Source of the DNA: CAVVAL01 sp963742725
GTDB lineage: Bacteria; Actinomycetota; Actinomycetes; Mycobacteriales; Cryptosporangiaceae
Reading direction: 5' to 3'
DNA: 64,000 nt
Assembly (NCBI GenBank): GCA_963742725.1
Contig: CAVUMX010000003.1
Location: forward strand, 868,001 to 932,000
Both the position numbers and the translations under genes were made by a program. The notes under the pieces are model-generated. The model saw only the letters and a program-made list of their open reading frames with translations, searched no databases and was not told the DNA's origin. Positions 50,305 through 59,166 of this stretch are shown here, one piece after another (position 1 is the stretch's first letter; every line of letters starts with the position of its first letter).

Positions 50305-51015
50305 TCAGCAGGTGCGCTTGGCCTTCTCGATCGCGGTGCGGAGCTTGGGGGCTCCGTCCACGGGCGCCGGGTTCTCCGGGGTCGGGGCGATACCGCCCGC
50401 CGCGATCCGGTCCAGCGTCGCCAGGCCGGCCTCGTCGACCGTCCCGAAGATCGTGTAGTTCGGGCGCAGCGCGGAGTTGGCGTAGACGAGGAAGAACTGG
50501 CTGCCGTTGGTGTCCGGTCCGGCGTTCGCCATCGCCAGCACGCCGCGCTTGTAGACCTTCCGGACGCCCGTCGGATCGGTCGGCGCCGGCGGGAGGTCCG
50601 TCGGCAGCTCGTCCTTGTACCGGTAGCCCGGGCCGCCCGAGCCGGTGCCGGACGGATCGCCGCACTGCAGCACCGACAGCGTCGGGTACGCGGTAAGCCG
50701 GTGGCAGATCGTGCGGTCGTAGAACCGGTACCGGACAAGGTGGGCGAAGCTCTGGATGGTGCACGGCGCCTTCGCGCGATCGAGCGTCAGCCCGATCTTG
50801 CCGTGGTTCGTCTTGAGCGTGACCTTCGCGATGCCGCGGTTCGGCGTGCGGCGCGGGTCGGGGGGCAGCGGTACCGGGCGGGCGGCCGGGTCGTCGGGTG
50901 TCGCGGTGTAGGCGCACGGGCCGGGGGTGGTCTCCGGCGGGTCCGCCGCGGCCGGCGCGGCGCCGGTGGCGACGAGCGCGAACACGGTGGCGGCGACAGG
51001 TAAGACACGGAACAC
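50305..51015 (-). CDS. Secreted cyclophilin-type peptidyl-prolyl isomerase
   Basis: 236 residues: signal peptide (about 1-24, ending AAA) and a cyclophilin domain with VTLKTNHGKIGLTLDRAKAP, FYDRTICHRL, LQCGDPSGTGSGGPGYRYKD, LAMANAGPDTNGSQFFLVYA and NYTIFGTVDEAG. Active-site residues matching the family's R, F, Q and M positions are visible in these segments. It would assist folding of secreted proteins by proline isomerisation. ATG 51015 follows AGGAGGATCC; the gene ends in the convergent palindrome. Confidence 0.93.
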   Translation of the reverse strand: MFRVLPVAATVFALVATGAAPAAADPPETTPGPCAYTATPDDPAARPVPLPPDPRRTPNRGIAKVTLKTNHGKIGLTLDRAKAPCTIQSFAHLVRYRFYDRTICHRLTAYPTLSVLQCGDPSGTGSGGPGYRYKDELPTDLPPAPTDPTGVRKVYKRGVLAMANAGPDTNGSQFFLVYANSALRPNYTIFGTVDEAGLATLDRIAAGGIAPTPENPAPVDGAPKLRTAIEKAKRTC

Positions 51016-51063
51016 GAGGATCCTCCTGGGTGCGCACTGTGCGGTGAAGCCGGCAGTTTATGC

Positions 51064-51441
51064 CTATTTGCTCAGCGCGTGGGCGGTAAAGCTGCATGCC
51101 GCCGTTCCCGCGGTCATGCCGCCGGTGAGGAGGACGGCGCCGACCACCCACAGCCCGGAGTCGTCCGTGGTCGCGGCCTGGACGGCCCACGCCACGGTGA
51201 ACGGGATCGTCATCGCCGGCACCACGATCCACGGCGGCACGAGCATCCCGCCGACGGCGGCGATGACCACGATCGTCAGCACACAGGCGACGACCTGGGC
51301 CGTGGTGTACGGGCCGGACGCCTGGCCGGTGGCCGGGTCGACCTGGTACTCGGTGTCCCAGCCGAGCCAGGCCCACCACGCGGCGAGGGACAGGGCGGCC
51401 AACGTCAGGCCGCCGATCAGGTAGCGGTATGTCTGATTCAT
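51064..51441 (-). CDS. Small four-helix membrane protein, unknown
   Basis: 125 residues with about four hydrophobic helices (YLIGGLTLAALSLAAWWAWL, VVACVLTIVVIAAVGGMLVP, IPFTVAWAVQAA, LWVVGAVLLTGGMTAGTAA). No family recognised. ATG 51441 (MNQTYRYL) fits the first helix; the open frame upstream has no membrane character. It is 48 nt upstream of the cyclophilin on the same strand and divergent from a serine hydrolase. Confidence 0.7.
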   Translation of the reverse strand: MNQTYRYLIGGLTLAALSLAAWWAWLGWDTEYQVDPATGQASGPYTTAQVVACVLTIVVIAAVGGMLVPPWIVVPAMTIPFTVAWAVQAATTDDSGLWVVGAVLLTGGMTAGTAACSFTAHALSK

Positions 51442-51554
51442 GGGCTCATCATGCGTCCCGGGACGGCTGTGGCGGATGAGTACCAGTACCCAGGTTGTCC
51501 TGAGCTGGTTGGATGGTCTGCGTTCAGCAACCAGACCTACGGGGAGATCACACC

Positions 51555-52574
51555 GTGTCAGCACTCTTCAATCGGCGCACGGCGCTCGGGCTCACCGGCG
51601 CGACAGCGGCTTCCGTCGCGCTCGGCACCGCCGTCGCCAACGCCGAGGAGGCGCCCGCGACGGAGCCCACACCGACCACGCCGAAGCAGGCCCAGCGGCG
51701 GATCGGCAAGAAGCACGAGCGTGCCGCGCTGAAGGCCGGCGGCACGTGGAACTCCTACGTCACGGTCGCCGACCCGGCCGGTCCGTTACTGGCGGCCGTC
51801 GACCAGGGCGCCGACGAGGTCGTCGAGGCGTACAGCGTGAACAAGGTTCCCGTCGCGGTCGCCGTCCTGGACAAGGTCGACCGGGGGCTGCTCAGCCTGG
51901 CGCAGACCGTCGACGTGACGCAGGCGATCGTCATCGCCGACGGCGACGGCATCTTCCACCTGGACCGCGCCTACCCGAGTTCGGTCACGGTCGGGCACGC
52001 CCTCGCGGCGCTGCTCACGGTCTCGGACAACACGGCCGTGCGGCTGTCCGGGCTGGTCGCGCCCGCGAAGGAGATCAACGAGATCCTCGTCGCGAAGGGC
52101 TTCCCGAAGACCCAGGTGACGCCGGTGGCCAACCCCAACCGGTTCTTCCTCGGCAAGACCACGCCGCGCGAGATGCACGACCTGCTCCAGGCGCTGGTCA
52201 AGGGCACGCTGCTGTCGGCGACCTCGACCGAGTTCCTGCTGGGTGCGCTGCGCTCGCAGATCGCGTTCACCGACGGCATCCGCCGGAACATGTCCTCCAG
52301 CGAGCGGGCGCGCATCGCCACCAAGGCCGGCTGGTTCGCCGACGGCCGCAACGAGGCCGGCGTCATCTTCGACAAGGCCGGCAAGCCCGTCGTCACGTAC
52401 TCGCTGTTCGCGCGCGGCCAGGCGAACCCCGACGACTTCGGCGCGACCCACCCCGCCGTGCAGGCCCGGGCGGGCATGGGCCGCGCGTTCCTGGACGCGG
52501 TCGACAAGCTGAGCGGCGCCGCCACGGCCCGTACGTTCCGCACGCCCACCTACCGCCCGAACAACGGCGGCTAG
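51555..52574 (+). CDS. Secreted class-A beta-lactamase-fold serine hydrolase
   Basis: 339 residues. The N-terminal NRRTALGLTGATAAS looks like a twin-arginine-type signal. Catalytic motifs are SxxK (S94-V-N-K97, in AYSVNKVPVA), SDN (157-159, in TVSDNTAV) and a KTG box in the form KAG (257-259, TKAGWFAD). The usual omega-loop glutamate motif is not obvious, so it may be a DD-peptidase-like or other serine hydrolase rather than a resistance enzyme. GTG 51555 follows GGGGAG 8 nt upstream. It is convergent with a second, unrelated-looking serine hydrolase. Confidence 0.85.
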   Translation: MSALFNRRTALGLTGATAASVALGTAVANAEEAPATEPTPTTPKQAQRRIGKKHERAALKAGGTWNSYVTVADPAGPLLAAVDQGADEVVEAYSVNKVPVAVAVLDKVDRGLLSLAQTVDVTQAIVIADGDGIFHLDRAYPSSVTVGHALAALLTVSDNTAVRLSGLVAPAKEINEILVAKGFPKTQVTPVANPNRFFLGKTTPREMHDLLQALVKGTLLSATSTEFLLGALRSQIAFTDGIRRNMSSSERARIATKAGWFADGRNEAGVIFDKAGKPVVTYSLFARGQANPDDFGATHPAVQARAGMGRAFLDAVDKLSGAATARTFRTPTYRPNNGG

Positions 52575-52597
52575 AACACAGGGAAGCGGAACACAGG

Positions 52598-52632
52598 GAA
52601 GCGGCCGCCCCGACGCAAGGGGCGGCCGCTTC
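52598..52632. terminator. Bidirectional terminator between the two serine hydrolases
   Basis: Perfect 14-bp stem GAAGCGGCCGCCCC with a 7-nt loop. It is preceded by a 15-bp direct repeat GAACACAGGGAAGCG (52573-52587 and 52588-52602), whose second copy supplies part of the stem. Confidence 0.85.
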
Positions 52633-52639
52633 GGTGTTT

Positions 52640-54085
52640 CTACGGGTTGTGGTGCTTCGTGACGAGCTTGTCGATCGCGGCGCCCAGCGTGGCGTACTTC
52701 TCGGTGTACGCGACGGGGTAGATGCCGGGCGGGTCGGCCGGGCGGTTCGCGTCGGAGTACCGGTCACCCAGGTTGGAGTGCACGACGACGATGAAGTGGC
52801 GGCGTGCCTTGCCGGGCAGGTTGTTCACGATGCCGGCGTCGTTTCCGGCGGTGTCGACCAGGCCGGTCTTGTGCAGGTACTCGACCTCGGCCGTGGTCTG
52901 GCATGGGCGCACGTCCTGCCCGTACACGCGGTGGTCGACCTTCATGGTGCCGTCGGCCGGGTTGATCCAGCGCTCGGCGGTCCGCTGCTTGATGCCCTGG
53001 GCCGGGTAGGCGCGGCCGCACCAGTTGGTGGTGGACAGCACCTGGTTGAGGCCCTGCTCGCCGAGCGTCTTGAGGTAGAACTCGCGGGACGAGGCGCTGA
53101 GCAGGTCCTTGGTGACGCGGGTGCCGTCGGGCGCCGTCCAGAGCGTGCCGGGGCCGCCGTTGACGATCAGCAGCAGCTTCGCGGTGTCCAGGGCGTTCAT
53201 CTGGGTGTTGCCCCAGCCGCCGCCGTCGACCGTCCGCGTCTTCACGAGCTGGAGCATCGGCAGGCCGAGGTCCTTGAAGTGCTGGTTCAGCGGGTCCATC
53301 GCGTTCTTCTGGTGGAGCAGCTTGATGAGCGCGCACGTCGACTCGTTGCGCGAGACGGTCTGCATCTCGTCGAAGAACTGGCGGATCGGCTTGGTGACGT
53401 TGAGTCCGCAGGCGGTGTTCGGGGCGCCGGTGCGGTCGTAGGCGTAGTTCTCGTCGAGGGTGATGACGCCCTGGTCGACGAGGCGCAGGATGCCGTAGCC
53501 GACCATGAGCTTCAGGACGGACGCCGGGTACGGCGACATGAAGTCCATGGACGCGTTCTCGCGGCCCGGCACGGCGTCGACGGTGCCCTGACCGGCGTTG
53601 GCGTCCCAGCCGGCGTCGTCCCACTTGCGCCACCGGACGTCCTCGGTGGACAGGTTCCGGTCCAGCGGGACGATCTTCCCGTTCGGGTACTTCGGGCTGA
53701 GCAGCACGTTGGCGGCGGCGAGGGTGCGGCCGTTGGCGGCCAGCTCGATCACCGTGGCGTCGACGTTCGGCGTCTGGTGGATGGGCGCGGCGGCCGCCGC
53801 GGCGGCGAACGCGCGGCGGCGCGGGCCGGCCTCGTAGCCCTCGTCGGTGTCGGCGGCGATCTTCGCGGCCATGGCGGTACCGGGCGGCGCCTTGTCGAGG
53901 ACGGCCTCGAACTGCTGGTCCCGGATGGCCTGGCGGAGCTCGACGGCGAGGCGGGCGTTCCGCCAGTTCGTCGACTTGCTGGCGCCCTTCTCACCGGCCT
54001 GGGCTGTCGCGGTCAGGCCGGTGGCGAGCAGCGCGGCGACGGTCAGGCCGGCGACCAGGTATCGCCGGCGGATGGGCAGCGTCAT
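52640..54085 (-). CDS. Secreted serine hydrolase (beta-lactamase2/penicillin-binding fold)
   Basis: 481 residues. Signal peptide (about 1-30, RRRYLVAGLTVAALLATGLT), an unassigned N-terminal helical part (to about 150), then a serine beta-lactamase-like domain: SxxK as SVLK in SPYPASVLKLMVGYG, SxN as SRN in TVSRNESTCALIKL, and KTG in LHKTGLVDTAGNDAGIV. Several extra Cys residues suggest disulfides. ATG 54085 is preceded by GGAGGACG; the open frame continues 93 codons upstream through non-signal sequence and was rejected. A palindrome at 54127 may be its operator. Confidence 0.88.
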   Translation of the reverse strand: MTLPIRRRYLVAGLTVAALLATGLTATAQAGEKGASKSTNWRNARLAVELRQAIRDQQFEAVLDKAPPGTAMAAKIAADTDEGYEAGPRRRAFAAAAAAAPIHQTPNVDATVIELAANGRTLAAANVLLSPKYPNGKIVPLDRNLSTEDVRWRKWDDAGWDANAGQGTVDAVPGRENASMDFMSPYPASVLKLMVGYGILRLVDQGVITLDENYAYDRTGAPNTACGLNVTKPIRQFFDEMQTVSRNESTCALIKLLHQKNAMDPLNQHFKDLGLPMLQLVKTRTVDGGGWGNTQMNALDTAKLLLIVNGGPGTLWTAPDGTRVTKDLLSASSREFYLKTLGEQGLNQVLSTTNWCGRAYPAQGIKQRTAERWINPADGTMKVDHRVYGQDVRPCQTTAEVEYLHKTGLVDTAGNDAGIVNNLPGKARRHFIVVVHSNLGDRYSDANRPADPPGIYPVAYTEKYATLGAAIDKLVTKHHNP

Positions 54086-54126
54086 TCGTCCTCCATGGAA
54101 CGTCAGGGTTCCCCGTTGTCGGCGCC

Positions 54127-54143
54127 GGTCACGGACCGTGACC
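54127..54143 (-). promoter_or_regulatory. 17-bp perfect palindrome, putative operator
   Basis: GGTCACGGACCGTGACC, 8-bp arms around a single A, 42 nt upstream of the serine hydrolase start. Confidence 0.6.
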
Positions 54144-54345
54144 CTCCGGTGCCGTTTTGTCCACCGATGGCGGATCTTGCCGATCGGCGAGGGCAGCGTA
54201 ACCACTGGGTGCAATATGGCCAGCTGATGCGGGCCGCGTTGCGTGATGTGGCAAAACGCCCTGCGCAAAGGCGCAATCGAACCTGCCCGCAAGGCCCGTT
54301 TCAGTACGGTCGCCGCGACATTCCCGACGGGCAAAGGGGTGCGCT

Positions 54346-54702
54346 GTGCTGGGACGACGGACACGAACGGTCATGGCAGGGGCGCTGACAGGAACGCTGA
54401 CAGTGGCGCTGGCAGTGGCGCTGGCAGTGGCGGCACTGCTTCTGCCTGGCGCCGCGGCGAGCGCGGACACGGGCTGCGTGGTCTACCCGCGCGGGTCGGC
54501 GGCCACAGCGGTGTACGAACTGGCGTCGACGGGCTCCCCGGTGGTGGGCGAGGTCACCCACTCCGCGCCGGGGCGCGGTCCCTGCAACCAGGTGCCGGGG
54601 AGCCCGTACGACGTGTGCGAGGCCGACGAGGGCTGGACGGGCGTGCGGGTGGGAACCGTCCGCGGCTACGTCCCCACCGGCTGCGTGGAAATCATCAGTT
54701 AG
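54346..54702 (+). CDS. Small secreted SH3b-like protein
   Basis: 118 residues. An unusually repetitive signal peptide (VMAGALTGTLTVALAVALAVAALLL; the DNA has 12-bp repeats CTGGCAGTGGCG) and a 75-residue mature part with four Cys (TGCVVY, GPCNQV, DVCEAD, TGCVEI) in a bacterial SH3-like pattern (AVYELASTGSPVVGEV, GWTGVRVGTVRGYVPTGCVE). It may bind cell wall. GTG 54346 has AAAGGGG upstream. It converges with the GH38 gene. Confidence 0.75.
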   Translation: MLGRRTRTVMAGALTGTLTVALAVALAVAALLLPGAAASADTGCVVYPRGSAATAVYELASTGSPVVGEVTHSAPGRGPCNQVPGSPYDVCEADEGWTGVRVGTVRGYVPTGCVEIIS

Positions 54703-54716
54703 AGCGGCGCAGCCCC

Positions 54717-57716
54717 TCAGAGCCGTCGCAGGCGGAGGGTGAGGATCTGGAACGGGCGGAGGTCGAGGGAGACCCCGTCCGTTCCGGGTTCGGCCGGGTG
54801 CAGCGGACGTTCGAGAAGGTCGACGACGTCGACGGACGTGACCGGGATGTTGGCGTGCAGCGTGGCGGCGGCGCGACCGCCGAGCGACTCGTAGAGCCGG
54901 ACCACGATGTCGCCCGACCGGTCGTCCGCGAGCTTGACGGCCTCGACCACCACCGCCGGATTGTCGACGCTGACCAGCGGCTCGACCGTGCCGGCACCGC
55001 CGGCGACCCGCAGCGGCAGGTTCAGCGCGTATCCGTGGGCGACGGCGTCCCCGATGGTGGCGCCGGGCAGCAGCGCGTACGTGAACCGATGGAGCCCCTG
55101 GTCGGCGTCCGGGTCGGGGGAGTGCGGCGCCCGGACGAGACTGAGCCGGACGGTCGTCGTCGTGCCGCCGCCGTCGCGCGTGGTCCGGCTGACGTCGTGC
55201 CCGTACGTGGAGTCGTTGAGGACGGCGACGCCGAAGCCCGGTTCGCCGACGTGCATCCAGCGGTGCGCGTACACCTCGAACCGGGCGGCGTCCCAGCTGG
55301 TGTTGGTGTGGGTCGGCCGGTGGACGTGCCCGAACTGGATCTCGGCGGTGGACCGGTCGGCGTGGACGTCGAGCGGGAACGCCGCCTTGAGCACCTTCTC
55401 GGACTCGTGCCAGTCGATCTCGGTCTCGACGTCGATCCGGGGGCTGCCGGCGGTCACGCGGATCGTCTGGGTTACCCGCGACGCCCCGAACGAGCGGTCG
55501 ACGCGGATGGCGCCGCGCAGCGGCCCGGACTCGACGACCGTGATCGCGTCGGCGTCCGTGAGGTCGGTGCGGCGGCGGAGGTAGTGGGCGTCGATGTCCC
55601 AGGCGTCCCACTTGTTCGGCAGGTCCGGGTGGAGCTGGAGCAGGTTGCCCCGGTCGGCCAGGACCTCGCGCCCGCCGGCGACGACCGAGGTGAACAGCCC
55701 GTCGTCGTCCAGCTCGACGCGGACGATCCCGTTGTCGAGGCTGCGGTCGGTGACCTGGACCGGCGCTCCCGTGAACGCGCGGACGGTCGCCGCACCGAGC
55801 GCCGGAGCCTCCACATAGGAGTCGCCGACGACCTCCGCGCGGGCGTGCGGCGCCGCGTTGAACACCGCGCCGGGCAGGGAGCCGGCGGCCGTGGTGACGA
55901 TCTCCTCCAGCTCGGCCTTCACCCGGGCGTAGTTCGCCTCGGCCTCCTGGTGGACCCACGCGATCGAGCTGCCCGGCAGGATGTCGTGGAACTGCTGGAG
56001 CAGGACGGTCTTCCACAGCGCGTCGAGCCGGTCGTACGGGTACTCGGCGCCGGTCCGCACGGCGGCCGTCGCGGCCCACAGTTCGGCCTCGCGCAGCAGG
56101 TGCTCGCTGCGGCGGTTGCCGGCCTTGGTCCGGGACTGCGTCGTGTACGTGGCGCGGTGCATCTCCAGGTACAGCTCGCCGGACCAGACAGGCGCGTCCG
56201 GATACTCGGCCTCGGCCGCGCGGAAGAACTCGGACGGCCGCTCGACGATGACCTTCGGCGATCCCTCCAGGTCACGGAGGCGCCGTGCGCGCTCCATCAT
56301 CTCGCGGGTGGGGCCACCGCCACCGTCGCCGTAGCCGAACGGGGCGAGTGACCGCGTGCCACGCCCCTTCTCGGCGTAGTTGGTGACGGCGCGCGCCAGC
56401 TCCTCGCCGGTCAGCTCCGCGTTGTACGTGTCGATCGGCGGGAAGTGCGTGAACACACGGGTCCCGTCGATCCCCTCCCACCAGAACGTGTGGTGCGGCA
56501 GCTTGTTCGTCTGGTTCCACGACAGCTTCTGGGTGAGGAACCAGCGGGCACCCGCCAGCCTGGCGATCTGCGGGAACGCCGCCGTGTAGCCGAACGAGTC
56601 GGGCAGCCACACCTCCTCGCACTCGACGCCGAACTCGTCCAGGAAGAAGCGCTTGCCGTGGATGAGCTGCCGGGCCAGGGCCTCCCCGCCGGGCAGGTTC
56701 GCGTCCGACTCGACCCACATGCCGCCGACCGGTGCCCAGGTGCCGGCCTTCACGGCGTCGGCGATCCGCTGGAACACGGCCGGCTGGTGCTCCTTCACCC
56801 AGGCGTACTGCTGGGCCTGGGAACAGGCGAACACCAGCTCCGGGTACTCCTCGGCGAGCGCGGTCGCGTTGGCGAACGTCCGTCCGGTCTTGCGGATCGT
56901 CTCCCGGACGGGCCACAGCCAGGCGCTGTCGATGTGCGCGTGCCCGGCCGCCGAGATGGTGTGCGCGGAGGCGTGCGCCGGCTGGTTGAGGACGGTCTGC
57001 AACTCCGCCCGCGCGGCGGCGGCCGTCCCGGCGACGTCGTGGGCGTCGAGCGCGTCGAGGGACCGCTCCAGGGCGCGCAGGATCTCGTGCCGGCGCGGGT
57101 CGGCGACGGGGAGCTGCCGCATCAGCTCGCGGAGCACGTCGATGTCCAGCGCCAGGTGCCACACGGTCTCGTCCAGTACCGCCAGGTCGGCGCGCGCGAA
57201 CGTGTACAGCGGCGCGTCGCCGGCCGTCGCCTTGTCGCCGAGGGGGGTGGGGACGAAGCCGCCGGCCAGGACGTCCGGGTTGGCGGCCGCCTCGATCAGC
57301 AGCCCGACGGACTCGCCGCCCTCGGCCTCGGTGGCGACGGGGATGTACTGGTTGCGCGGCGAGATGCCCTTGATCGGCTGCCCGTCGAGGTCGTACACGA
57401 GCGCCTCGGCCTGCCCGCCCGGCCAGTTGCCGACGAACCCGAGGTCGAACACGGCCTCCACGCGGCGACCCGCCCACTCGTCCGGCACCGTCGCGTAGGC
57501 ACGCAGCCACAGCGTCGACCAGGGAGCGCCCCAGCGGGTGCCGACCGAGAATGGCTGGTAGTCGGCCTGCATCGCCGTGGCCACCGGCACCGGCTCGTCC
57601 GGCACCTGCCACGCCTCCAGCCGTAACGGGATCGACGCCGCGTACTGCGCGGGGCGGATGCGCTGGCTCAGGGCCCGGTCGAGCCGTTCCTCAACCTGGC
57701 GACGGTCGTCGTGCAA
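54717..57716 (-). CDS. GH38 class II alpha-mannosidase
   Basis: 999 residues, no signal peptide, so cytosolic. Catalytic domain motifs: GHAHIDSAWLWPVRETIRKT (zinc-binding H-x-D), EEVWLPDSFGYTAAFPQIAR with nucleophile Asp, then QQFHDILPGSSI (third zinc His/Asp region); the C-terminal beta domains follow. Bacterial GH38 enzymes hydrolyse alpha-1,2, 1,3 or 1,6 mannosides imported from mannan or N-glycans. It probably acts on products of secreted enzymes such as the GH92 at 9.9 kb. The start is TTG at 57716: the ATG/GTG codons nearby are out of frame and GGAGGTG lies 5 nt upstream. Confidence 0.92.
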   Translation of the reverse strand: MHDDRRQVEERLDRALSQRIRPAQYAASIPLRLEAWQVPDEPVPVATAMQADYQPFSVGTRWGAPWSTLWLRAYATVPDEWAGRRVEAVFDLGFVGNWPGGQAEALVYDLDGQPIKGISPRNQYIPVATEAEGGESVGLLIEAAANPDVLAGGFVPTPLGDKATAGDAPLYTFARADLAVLDETVWHLALDIDVLRELMRQLPVADPRRHEILRALERSLDALDAHDVAGTAAAARAELQTVLNQPAHASAHTISAAGHAHIDSAWLWPVRETIRKTGRTFANATALAEEYPELVFACSQAQQYAWVKEHQPAVFQRIADAVKAGTWAPVGGMWVESDANLPGGEALARQLIHGKRFFLDEFGVECEEVWLPDSFGYTAAFPQIARLAGARWFLTQKLSWNQTNKLPHHTFWWEGIDGTRVFTHFPPIDTYNAELTGEELARAVTNYAEKGRGTRSLAPFGYGDGGGGPTREMMERARRLRDLEGSPKVIVERPSEFFRAAEAEYPDAPVWSGELYLEMHRATYTTQSRTKAGNRRSEHLLREAELWAATAAVRTGAEYPYDRLDALWKTVLLQQFHDILPGSSIAWVHQEAEANYARVKAELEEIVTTAAGSLPGAVFNAAPHARAEVVGDSYVEAPALGAATVRAFTGAPVQVTDRSLDNGIVRVELDDDGLFTSVVAGGREVLADRGNLLQLHPDLPNKWDAWDIDAHYLRRRTDLTDADAITVVESGPLRGAIRVDRSFGASRVTQTIRVTAGSPRIDVETEIDWHESEKVLKAAFPLDVHADRSTAEIQFGHVHRPTHTNTSWDAARFEVYAHRWMHVGEPGFGVAVLNDSTYGHDVSRTTRDGGGTTTTVRLSLVRAPHSPDPDADQGLHRFTYALLPGATIGDAVAHGYALNLPLRVAGGAGTVEPLVSVDNPAVVVEAVKLADDRSGDIVVRLYESLGGRAAATLHANIPVTSVDVVDLLERPLHPAEPGTDGVSLDLRPFQILTLRLRRL

Positions 57717-57789
57717 CGCGCACCTCCGGAGTCGGGGCCTACCGCTTCAGACCGTATTACGCCGACTCGTGCCCGTACCTACGAATTGT

Positions 57790-59094
57790 TCAGAACCGTC
57801 GCCAGACGAAGATGTCCGAGACCTGGTTGGTATCGCCGGGGACGAGGTTCTCCGCAGGGCTGTAGTAGCTGACGAACCGCGCGTCCGCGCTCAGCGACGG
57901 CCGCACGGCGCCGTTGTCCGCGTCGCCGCCGGCGTCCGGGACGGAGATCCTCCTGGTCGTGCCGGCCCAGCGGTCGTGGAAGAACACATCTGACAGGCCG
58001 TGCTGATCGCCGAACGGGAAGTCCCTCACCGCCGACGTGTAGGCCACCCATCGCCCGTTCGCGCTGATCGCCGGATAGAAGGTCAGTTGCGTCTCGGTTC
58101 CGTGCGGTCCAGGTGTCGACGGCGAGATCTGCGTCGTCGCCCGGCTCCAGCGGTCGTGGAAGAACACGTCGAGGATGCCGTTCGTGTCGCCAGGCGCCAG
58201 GTTCGACGCGAACGAGGTGAAGACGACGTACCTGCCGTTCTCGCTGAGCGCCGCCACGCCGAGCGAGCCCTGGTTGCCCTGCGCTCCGGTGCTCGCGACC
58301 GAGACCCGGGTCGTCGTGCCGGCCACCGTGTCGCGGACGAACGTGTCCGCGACGCCGTTGGTGTCGCCCGGCACGAGCGACGACGAATCCGACGTGACCG
58401 CGATGAACCTGCCGTCGGCGCTGATGGCCGCCCAGATGTCGGCGCTGATCGCCGTCGGGGTGTTGGCCGCGACGAGCGTGGTGCGACGGGTCGTGCGGTC
58501 GTGGCGGAAGACTCCGCCGTCGACGCCAGGCACCAGGTTCGTCGCCATCGACACGAAGGTCACGTAGCGGCCGTCGGCGCTGATGGCCGGCGCCCGCGAA
58601 CCGCCGTTGGCCTGGGCGCCGCTGCTGGTGACGGAGACCCGCGCGGTGGTCCTGTTCCAGCGGTCGTGGACCAGGATGTCCATGACGCCGTTGGTGTCAC
58701 CTGGCACGAGGTCGTCGGCGGCCGACGCGAAGGCGACGTAGCGGGCGTTCGCGTCGACCGCCGGCGGCGCGGTCGCCTCGCTGTTGTCGCCGCTGGACTG
58801 GGTGCCGCCGCTCCGCACGGACACCCTCGTGGTCCTGCGGGTCCAGCGGTCGGTGGCGAAGACGTCCCAGTTGTCGTTGGTGTCACCCGTAACCAGCGTG
58901 GTCGCCTCGGACCAGTAGACGACGTACCTGCCGTCGGCGCTGATCGCCGCATCGACGGAGCCGCCGTTGCCGGGGTCGCCCTGGGTGCCGTCGGTCGCCA
59001 GGGAGATCCGTTCCGTGGTGGGCAGCGGGTCGGCGGCCCAGGCCGGGACGGCGCTCGTGAGGATGAGGGCCAGGACCAGCATGAGCACGCGCAT
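57790..59094 (-). CDS. Secreted TolB/WD40-like beta-propeller protein
   Basis: 434 residues: signal peptide (about 1-21, ending PAWA) and seven similar units of roughly 55-60 residues with the signature AISADGRYVVY or ALSENGRYVVFTS followed by (L)VPGDTN(G) and (D)VF.HDRW, then TTRVSV. This is the TolB-type (PD40) propeller. It has no enzyme domain, so a binding or scaffold role outside the cell is likely. ATG 59094 has GGGAGG 8 nt upstream. It lies 73 nt upstream of the GH38 gene on the same strand. Confidence 0.85.
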   Translation of the reverse strand: MRVLMLVLALILTSAVPAWAADPLPTTERISLATDGTQGDPGNGGSVDAAISADGRYVVYWSEATTLVTGDTNDNWDVFATDRWTRRTTRVSVRSGGTQSSGDNSEATAPPAVDANARYVAFASAADDLVPGDTNGVMDILVHDRWNRTTARVSVTSSGAQANGGSRAPAISADGRYVTFVSMATNLVPGVDGGVFRHDRTTRRTTLVAANTPTAISADIWAAISADGRFIAVTSDSSSLVPGDTNGVADTFVRDTVAGTTTRVSVASTGAQGNQGSLGVAALSENGRYVVFTSFASNLAPGDTNGILDVFFHDRWSRATTQISPSTPGPHGTETQLTFYPAISANGRWVAYTSAVRDFPFGDQHGLSDVFFHDRWAGTTRRISVPDAGGDADNGAVRPSLSADARFVSYYSPAENLVPGDTNQVSDIFVWRRF

Positions 59095-59166
59095 CGGAGC
59101 CTCCCGGTATAGGTCCTGTTTATGACCTAACAGCACGGGATACCGATTCTCTGTCGGTCAGTCAGG

